Origin: Ettlia oleoabundans
Lineage: Eukaryota; Chlorophyta; Chlorophyceae; Chlamydomonadales
Assembly (NCBI GenBank): GCA_019693395.1
Contig: JAAMXP010003488.1
Coordinates: forward strand, 1 to 23,784
Direction: 5' to 3'
DNA length: 23,784 bases
The notes beneath the pieces are model-generated. The model made no database searches, was not told the origin of the DNA, and saw only the letters and a list, made by a program, of their open reading frames with translations. This document shows positions 9,644-17,772 of this stretch, one piece after another. A program made the translations under genes and the position numbers. The first letter of the stretch is position 1, and each line of letters starts with the position of its first letter.

Positions 9644-12600
9644 TCACGCCACCCGCACCAGCATCTTGTTCTTCTTGCCCGCAGCAATCAGCACAAGCCG
9701 GTCTTCAATAAGGTCTGCCTCGCTGAGGGTATGCAGCTCGTCGTCCACCTTGTCGTTATTCACACGCACGCCACCGCCCTGCGCTTCCGAAGTTTCAAAT
9801 GCAGGCATAGGGTTTGCATGGTGGGAGCAGGGAGGACATTCCCAACAAACTGCATTACGCTCTGAATACTTGCCTTGACTGTGACAGCGACCTCGGAACA
9901 AACAGCATTTGCAGGAATGACACCAGGTAGGCCATACCAACAATGCAGGAATGTAAAGCTGCACAGCAAGGAAACATGCCCTGCCACCCGGAGAAACCCA
10001 ACCCCAGGACCAAACACCAACACCAATCCCAGCTGCCCACCTTGATCATGCGCCGCACGGCTGCTTTGCTGGGCTGCATGCCCACAGCAACCATCACATC
10101 TGCCAGCGGTGCGCCCACCAGCTGGTCACGTGGCAGGGATGCAGAGGGGGCGTCACCAGCAATGGCCTCAAGAGAGTCGGCATCTAGCTTGGTGTCTGCA
10201 GGGCAGGTTAAGCATGCCGAGTTTACCTGGGTGCTTTGGCAACAGCTGACCAACAGCAATCGCTGCAATGCTGTGAGCTACCCAAGTCAGGCACTTGATG
10301 GGCAGGCAGGCAGGCAGGCATTAAGGTCCGCGTCTAGCCATGGACTCAGGTTCGAAGTTGATAAGAAGAAGTGCAACCGCGAACCCGGCCTTCCCCCCAC
10401 CCTGCGCTGACCTGCACCCGGTGCAAGAGCCTGCGTAGCCTTGAGCGCCTGCTGCAGCCCCGCCTCGCCGTGCACAAACCGCGTCACCTCCTCCGCCAGC
10501 CGCCGCTGTGCTGTGTTGGCCACATAACCGGGGCTCTGCGGGGGATGAAGAAGGGTGGAGCCAGGCGTAAGCGTGCCACATGCCTTTCAGCCCAAGTGGA
10601 GCACATTTGAGCACCCTTGGGAGGGTGCTACACCACTACGGCTGGCGACAGACAGCGGCAGCCAGGCATGTGCTAGAATATTGGGCTGCGTGCATAGCAA
10701 GAAGGAGTCATCTCACCTGCATGGACTGCTCGATGGCTGCAATCTCGTCCAGGGGCACAAAGGTGAGCATGCGCAAGAACTTAATCACGTCTGCACCCCA
10801 AGCACACATGGCATGGTAGGGTTCAGTGGACACATAAACAACGCCATGCCCAGCGTGATGCAAAGACTGCCGTCAGTACGGTGAGGGGCAGCATTGTGCA
10901 GAAGCTGGCAATCCAAAGAAGTGGGAGCCTGAATGCGGCCACTTCTGCTGCTTGTTGATGGCCCCAGCACCACGGACTGCTTACAACTCCCTAGCGTATG
11001 CCCTAGCAAGTACCCCTACCTGCGTCGGCGGTCTTAAAAAGAAACTGGTAGAATTGGTAGGGACTCAGCATGTCGGCATTCAACCACACTGCACCGCCCT
11101 CGCTCTTCCCAAACTTGCTGCCGTCGGCTTTGAGCAAGAGCGGGAAGGTGAGGCCATAGCACTGATCTGCCGGGCTGCCGTCGCTGCTTGAGCCTGCATC
11201 GCTGCTGCTGTCACTGCTGCTGCTTGCTGCATTGGAAGGGTGCCCATTTTCCGGCTCCATCTCCTCCAGGGTGCCCAGCATGCGGCGCATCAGGTCTGTG
11301 CCTGCCAGGATGTTGCCCCATTGGTCCGACCCCCCCACCTGCACCCGCACGCCATACTGCCGCCGCATGTGCACAAAGTCATAGCCCTGCAACGGAGGGA
11401 GCGATACAGGCAGGGACACAGTTGTATGAAGAGGCAACGCAGGCAGGCAGGCAAAAACTGACTTGACAGAAGCAGGCAAGGAGCTCTCTTAGTACGGAAG
11501 AGCAGGGATTCCAGTTGCTGGCTGGAATTGTTGTTGGGAGGAGTAGCAAAACCGTGTAAGAGCATCTGGATGACTTGCAACAGTGATGCTGTTAACAGGG
11601 GTGTCTGCCTGCATCGTTGCGCGGCAGATTCCTGGAGCGAATGTGATATAGGAAAGCACCCACCTGCAGCAGCTGGTAAGTGAACTCGGTGTATGAGATG
11701 CCGCTCTCGCTCTCCATCCGCTTCCGCACACTCTCCTTGGCAAGCATGGTGCCAACGCGCGCGTACTTACCTGCCAACAGTGGTGGGGCTGGGCTTAGTG
11801 GGCGAGAAGGTGGGAGGGGCCAGCAGGGGGCCACACGGCACATCCAGACCCGAGCAAATGGTACCTATTGATGTCCCGCTTGTCAGTTACAGCAGCAGCA
11901 CACCACTTGGTCCCTCAGCTATAAACATCCCACGAGTCACTGCATCACATGCAGCACTGCCAGTTCTACAAGCTGCTGAGCCACAGCCCCACTGTGCCGC
12001 ACCGATGTCGCGCAGGAAGGTCAGCAGCCCCATGCCTCCAAACCAGTCCAAGTTGTTCAGCACCAGCGGCTCTGGCAGACCGCTGCGAACCGAGGACGGA
12101 CACAGACAAGCCCCAACAAAGGGTAAGGCAGAGGGGTCGAGGGGCAAGCGGGCTTGTGAGTATGTGCAACAAACCTGCCCAGTGGGATTGCATTTGTGCA
12201 ATGTTCCAATTTTCTACATGACATATTCAGACCAACCACCTGCACTTGCCACCGGGCAGCAGCACACCTGCCCGGCGGCGGCTGCAGCAGCGTGCGCAGC
12301 GTGCGCTCAATGCCGGCCACATTGCGCTCGATCAGCTCCTCGCTAAGCACAGGCCGCTCCGCGCTCTTTCCTGCGCCCACAAGGCCCAGCCAACCCACCC
12401 GTGGTGCAACAGGTTGGTTGCAGTCAGGTTGTCGCAGGAGAACCCCTTGTGGGTGAGTGATTGGCAGTGGGTCCACAGCATGACAAGATACCGCCACCTC
12501 AGCTCTGCTGTAATCAACAACAACTGAGCAGGTGGCAGCATCGCACTGCACCTGACGGGTCCCCCACACGCCCCGTGGCACCGCCCAGCAGAGCCACAGG

Positions 12601-12993
12601 TTTGTGGCCGCAGCGCTGGAACCAGGACAGCACAATGATGCCCAGCAAGTTGCCCAGGTGCAGGCTCTCTGCTGTGGGGTCAAAGCCGCAGTAGGCCAGC
12701 AGCTGCTCCTGGGTGCTAACAGTTGCCAAGTCGCCAGTGGTGATATCTTGCAGCAGTCCACGGGAGCGCAGCACTGCCACCACGTCCTGCAGGGGCGGCA
12801 TGCCGGCCGCTGCCGCTGCCGCCGCCGGCGCAGGCTGCTGCTGCTCTACATCCACGGCTGCTGCACGCAGGCTGCTGCTGCCTAGGCTGCGCCACGTCAG
12901 CCGTGCAACATCAAGTTTCAATGGCCTATGACATGGAGCGAGCGCAGTGCATCGTTGCTGCCTGTTTTGGGTGTGTTGGGCAGGCAGCAACAT
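9644..12993 (-). CDS. tyrosyl-tRNA synthetase, bacterial/organellar type
   Basis: Exons on the minus strand: 12993-12552, 12370-12268, 12082-12003, 11770-11664, 11386-11020, 10790-10717, 10535-10412, 10195-10041, 9778-9644, giving 528 residues. It charges tRNA-Tyr in plastid and/or mitochondrion. Residues 1-70 form a basic, Ala-rich presequence. The class I core follows: [18 protein letters not shown] with the HIGH-type HLGN at 112-115, [55 protein letters not shown] at 262-269 and the KMSKS-type KFGKS at 335-339. The C-terminal S4 domain ([16 protein letters not shown]) ends at LVRVA. It reads closely along Escherichia coli TyrS except for a Ser/Asp-rich insertion at about residues 285-319. 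ATG 12993 is the first in-frame ATG of the open frame. Divergent from the AFG1 gene. Confidence 0.93.
10300..10320. repeat. short GGCA tetranucleotide repeat in TyrRS intron 7
   Basis: About five tandem GGCA units on the plus strand inside the intron 10196-10411. A related GCAG/GGCA run occurs at about 11437-11452 in intron 4. They look like simple microsatellites. Confidence 0.7.
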
Positions 12994-13406
12994 CACTGCT
13001 GGCGCCGCCTGTGCCACCAGCCGTCTTCGCCACTAATGCTGCCATCAAACAGGCACTAAGGCTGCTGCTACCATATATTCTGCGATGATAGCATAATCTG
13101 CTCACCTTCTGAAACACACAGACGGGCGGCCTGGTAGGCTGGCGGGCTTAAAGGCTCGGGAGCATTGCGCAACCGGGGCTAGCAGTCGACTCCAGGTTAA
13201 CAGCCCACTGCTGCAAGCCATGGTGAGTTGCGCTGATATACGACCAGCCAGGACACGGCGAAATGCGCCACTGGCCAAGATAGCGCGGTAAGACGCAGTG
13301 CTCAGGCAAAATGAATACTATGTGCAGCGACAATTATTAACACCATCTCCCAATGCGGCAAGCAGGTGGGCCCCAATGGGGTCAATGACACGTGGATGCG
13401 TTCGAC
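12994..13406. promoter_or_regulatory. divergent intergenic region TyrRS / AFG1
   Basis: About 413 bases between divergent start codons of two organelle-directed proteins. It must hold both promoters. No clear core element, RNA gene or coding exon is seen. Confidence 0.45.
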
Positions 13407-16400
13407 ATGCGTTGCACTCGTGTTGCACTGTGCTTCGCTAACAGCAACTGGCACCCTTCACTAGTCTATGAATCATCTCCCTGTGTGACTTTACATTCAC
13501 TGCTGCAGCCTGAGATGAAGGGAGCTGCTTGGCTGCTTGCCAGGAGCCAGCAGATTGAAGCTGTTTGGCTTCGAAGACTCACAGCCGTCGCCAACGCACG
13601 AATAGAAATAGGAAATGTGGAATTAAATCAGACGGGCAATGGCCCAGCTGGCTGGACGACCGCCACCGCCACCGGCGCCGTCAGCACGGACACGCTTGCC
13701 GAGCGATACGCTGCCCTAGTGGCTGCCGGCTCCTTAACACACGATCCTCAACAGGCAGCTTGTGTACAACGTCTTGACAGGCTGCGGAATGAACTGAGGC
13801 TGTACAATGAGCAGGTATGCTGCGGCATCTGGCGGGTGGCAGGCATTGCATTGCATATTGCCGGTGCACGCAACAGGAAACCATTGGCATATTCCCCTCA
13901 AATTATGACAACATTCCCCTATGTAGATGGCCTACTACCATCGGGAGCATGTTGCTTATCAGCAGGCAAGGCATGTGCTTCAGCGGCGGTTGATGGCAGA
14001 GGAGGAGGAGCGGCTGGAGGCTGAGGTGCTAGAGGCATCAGAAGCAGGGGCGGCAGCTGGTGGCGTGCTGGGCAGTTTGCAACTTTTACTTAAGTCAAAG
14101 GTCTGGGGCCAACAACAGGCACAGGAGGGGATGTCTCAGCGGCGCACCCGGCAGCAGCGCCATTTGCTGGCCAGGGCACGGGTGGAGCGGCGGTTGACCG
14201 AGCAGCTGGGCCCCGCACCTGCCCCACCCCCAGCACCCAAAGGTGCGCATTAATACGCTAAATGGGCCCCTGTGCGGCATATGAAGCCGAGTGGCGCCAT
14301 GAGCAACTAGTTTTGAGGTGCATCCTGTATCTTCTACGCTTGAATTGAAGCTGAGCAAAAGGTTCCATGCTTCACCCTGCCTGTCAGCTGCTGTGGTGGC
14401 ACTACCTGACACATTGTTTCCCGCTTGGGTGTCCTCAGGTGTGTACCTGCACGGCAGCGTTGGTAGCGGCAAGAGCATGCTGATGGACATGCTGGCAGGG
14501 GCGTTGCAGCGTGAGGGCTGTGTGGCACACCAGCGCCGCCTGCACTTCAACACCGCCATGCTAGAGCTGCACAGGTGTAGGGGCAGTACTGGGTGCACCT
14601 GTTTACTGCGCCTGCTCTCCGCCTGTGCGCCTGCCAGCCCTGCCTGCTTGCTGTTTGCTTGTTGGACCTGCCCTGTATACCACACTCTGCTCGTGGATCT
14701 TCACAGTCAACCTTGACTGCCGGCCTGCTCGGTGTTGATGCTGCAGCCGCATGCATGACATTGAGAGCAGCCGTGAGGCGCGGGAGCGGGAGCAGTTGGC
14801 AGCATATGCGGCAGCCGTTGGGGAGCAGCAGCAGCGGGACCAGCAGCAGCAGCGACCTAACTCTGCAGCCGTATCAGAAGCGCCACCTGGTGCGGACAGC
14901 AGTGGGGGCGCATGGCAGCAGATCCTGAGGTTGGACCCCATTGCTCAGAAACTGCGAAGGAGCAAGCTGGCACGCCTGGCCTTCAGAAGGCAAGCGCCCT
15001 GCTGTGCACTCGTCTTGCATGCACCCTTGTTCCATTCATTACAGGGTGTGTGGGTTGGGGTGGGATGGGGGCACCACACCAATTGAGCTGACCAAGTCGC
15101 GCTGAGGCTGCTGCATGCCCACCTGTGTTTTCTCAATACTGTGCCTGCCTTAGACGTGCCTTTTTGGGCTGCCTGCGTTCCTGCCTGCAGGATGATGCGT
15201 GACAAGCTGAGCCGCTCCCAGCAGGAGCACTCGGAGGCGCTGGCAGCAGCCAACGCACCCGTCATACGCAAGGCGGCTCGCGCCCTCATCCGCAACTGCG
15301 ATACACTGCAGCTGATGCACGCTAGCAGCAGTAGCCGTGCCTCAGATCCCGCCTCAGCTGCGGATGTTGCGGTTGAGGCGGGGGTAACTGCGGAAGGGGG
15401 TAGCAGCAGCACCGTGCAGGATGGGCCCATTGCCTCTCTCCTCTGCTTTGACGAGATGCAGGTGACTGGCTGGCAGCAGACCCCCTATGCGGCCCTTGGA
15501 CCCTGCCTGAATGCCTTGTACCAAGTGTCAGCTGTTGCCTTGCCTCTGCTGTCATCACCAGAATTTGTCCTTCTTACCATGTGTGTGGTACTTGTCCCTT
15601 TCTCCTGCAGGTCAACGACCCATTCACAGTGAGCGCACACATGCCAGACCACTGTCGCAAGCCCATCTTGCAAGCCCACTGTTGCGCTTTTCTGAAGTGT
15701 AGCCCGTACCCTGCCCAGGAGCAATGCCACTGCTTCCCATGTGTGCCGCGGCTGCAATTCTGAATCGCTCACTGCACCTCAGCTTCCCTGTCTGGGCTCC
15801 TCCCCTCCGCCTGTCTACAGGCTGTGGCTCTAAAGGGACTCATGGAGGCTCTGCTGGCTGAGGGCTGCGTGGTGGTGACCACTAGCAATCGCGCACCCTG
15901 GGAGCTGGACAGGCATGTTGCACGGCTGGCGCAGAGCCTGCACAATACCGACTGGCACGCTCGCCTGCAAGCGGACTGAGGCACATTTGTGGCCGTGATG
16001 CTTTTGAACAGCCGGCACAACACTCGTGCTATCATCTCTACATGAGCCCAGCCTCGGTCATGACCTTTGCTGCCTGCAGGCATGGCCTGCATGAGGAAAT
16101 GTTTGACCATTTCATGCACAGCATGCAGTCGGCCTGCGAAGTGCTGTCCCTCAACTCGCAGGACTACCGCCGCTTGCTGGCAGCACACACTCCACTGCAG
16201 CCCTTGACAACAGCAGCAGCGGCTGGGGCAGGGTTAAGCACCACCCACATTATTGCTGGTGGCCTAGTGCATGCTGAGGCAGCGGCACTGCGGCCCCCAC
16301 CTCATGCCTCTTACTTCTACCCACTGGGGCCCGAAGCCACCGCCGCTCTAGAGCACCAGTGGTCAGCAGCGTCAGGCCAACTGCACCCAGGCCAGCAGCA

Positions 16401-17416
16401 GCACTACCAGCAAGTAGAGTGCCGCCCGAGGGAGCTGCGTGTCATGTTTGGGCGGCGACTGCGTGTGGAGCGGTGCGTGGGCGGCGTGGCGCGCTTCACA
16501 TTTTCCGAGCTGTGTGCTGTGCCACTGGGTGCTGCCGACTACCTGGCCTTGGCCCAGACATTCCACACCCTGTTCCTGGAGGGAGTGCCACAGATGAGCA
16601 TGCAGGCAAGCCACCGCAGCGCAGCTGGGGCAGCGGAGCGTTAGCCTGCTGTTGGGGGGCACGTCCGCCCGCATTTGGCAGCTCTCCACAAGGACTGCAG
16701 CTGAAGCCTGGGCATGGGCGTCTCGTCAACCCTTTGGCCGTAGTCCATTGGACTCATTTGCTGGTGCTGCCTGTAAGAGGTGGTCGGCTGGTGACACTCG
16801 GGTTTGCTGCGCCATGCAGGCGCGAGACCAAGCACGCCGCTTCATCACCCTTGTTGATGAGCTGTATCAGAACCGCACCCGTCTCATCTGCTCCGCTGCG
16901 GTGCCCCCAGACCAGCTGTTTGCTGGGGCCGGCGGTGACGAGCCCATCATTGATTTGGAGGCCTTGCAGGTGGGTGGCACAGTTCAGGCACCTCTTGACG
17001 TTGTGGATGAAAAGTCCAGCAGGTGCAGCTGTTGTCTTCCCACCTCCCCACGAGTGGGCAGGGATGTGAATGCAAATCGCTGCTGACCTCAAGGTGCTTG
17101 TAAGAAAGCGTGTAGGCCTGGCCTGTCTCAGTGCTGATGTTGCACATGTGTTCATCCATGTGTGAGGTTTGCCTGCGTCCCCATCCCAACCGCCCACCCA
17201 ACGCAGTTTGAGACTGCGGTTGAGGGCAGCCGGCTGCGTCGTGACGTGACAATGGACGGTGGAGTGGCGCCCGTTGCCTCCTCGGCCCCTGAGGCAGCAG
17301 CCACAGCACAGCGGCTGGGTGGTGCAGAAGAGCGCTTTGCCTTTGCACGGGCCGTCAGCCGGCTGTATGAGATGCAGACGGAGATGTACCTGGCCTCCCG
17401 GTCCCGCCACCCTTAG
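13407..17416 (+). CDS. AFG1-like AAA ATPase (LACE1/AFG1L family), mitochondrial
   Basis: Exons 13407-13814, 13927-14242, 14439-14574, 14747-14989, 15191-15461, 15611-15628 (18 bases), 15821-15912, 16080-16605, 16820-16969, 17207-17416 give 789 residues. AFG1 proteins are inner-membrane-associated mitochondrial ATPases linked to turnover of respiratory-chain subunits. Seen: Walker A GSVGSGKS (247-254) in APKGVYLHGSVGSGKSMLMDM, LHSRMH, Walker B LLCFDE (451-456), sensor-like TTSNRAP (484-490), then RELRVMFGRRLRV, FSELCAVPLGAADYLALAQTFHTLFL, ARRFITLVDELY and the C-terminal FAFARAVSRLYEMQTEMY. It is longer than human AFG1L (about 480 residues) because of N-terminal and low-complexity insertions, including a Gln-rich stretch after LHSRMH. 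ATG 13407 is the first in frame; ATG 13515 (MKGAAWLLARSQQ) would give a more classical Arg-rich presequence and cannot be excluded. Introns 4, 7 and 8 have GC donors. Confidence 0.92.
14990..15190 (+). other. GC-AG intron 4 of AFG1
   Basis: The donor is AGAAG followed by GCAAGC and the acceptor is CCTGCAG. Phases match (two bases left, one base supplied), giving AFRR joined to MMRDKL. No GT donor nearby restores the frame. Confidence 0.8.
15611..15628 (+). other. 18-base microexon of AFG1 (VNDPFT)
   Basis: Flanked by TCCTGCAG before and GTGAGC after, phase 0 on both sides. It supplies the six residues after Walker B; with it, the segment from FDEMQ to LMEALL has exactly the family's length (family pattern FDEFQVTDIADAM...). 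Without it the frame is kept but six conserved-spacing positions are missing. Confidence 0.85.
15913..16079 (+). other. GC-AG intron 7 of AFG1 with flanking direct repeat
   Basis: The donor is GGACAG followed by GCATGT and the acceptor is CCTGCAG. Joining gives NRAPWELDR-HGLHEEM, matching the family pattern. CAGGCATG occurs at 15910-15917 and again at 16077-16084, spanning both splice sites. Confidence 0.78.
16606..16819 (+). other. GC-AG intron 8 of AFG1 with flanking direct repeat
   Basis: The donor is ATGCAG followed by GCAAGC and the acceptor is CCATGCAG. Joining gives PQMSMQ-ARDQARRFITL. CATGCAGGC occurs at 16599-16607 and 16813-16821, spanning both splice sites. Confidence 0.8.
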
Positions 17417-17772
17417 ATACTCAGGACAAATTCAATCTCTGTGTGACACTTCTTGATGAAAGCGGGTTCCAAACTTGAGAAGCAGACACAGCATAGGCAC
17501 TTATCGGCCATCCACACACTTGTGCTGCCCATGTGCGTCCAGTTGGCAGCGCCCATGCTGTGACAACCCTGACATTCTCCTTGCTTGTCAGCTCCTCTGC
17601 TGTTCCTTTTTCCTACATGTAAACATGTTTTACATAGCTGTTTTGTACAAATGTAACATGCCTGCATCATGCATATCGATACATACTGCTCGGTACAGGA
17701 AGCATGCAATGTGCGCTACTCACCCTGCCTGCACCAAATAAGGTAGATGCTGGGCCATGCTCTCAACTTGGA
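17417..17772. other. convergent 3' intergenic region AFG1 / dehydrogenase
   Basis: 356 bases between two facing stop codons; it holds both 3' UTRs and poly(A) signals (TGTAA at 17618 and 17652 on plus, TTACA at 17630, i.e. TGTAA on minus). No coding exon is recognised. Confidence 0.6.
17615..17656. terminator. overlapping bidirectional poly(A) signals
   Basis: A near-palindrome with TGTAA (17618-17622) on plus and its complement TTACA (17630-17634), centred on ACATGT, lies about 200 bases after the AFG1 stop and 139 bases after the dehydrogenase stop. A second plus-strand TGTAA is at 17652-17656. Confidence 0.55.

Noticed and set aside
12057..12761. 234-codon open frame on the minus strand
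   Set aside because: Only its central part (12268-12370) is the TyrRS exon 2 frame; the rest reads through introns or the wrong frame of exon 1.
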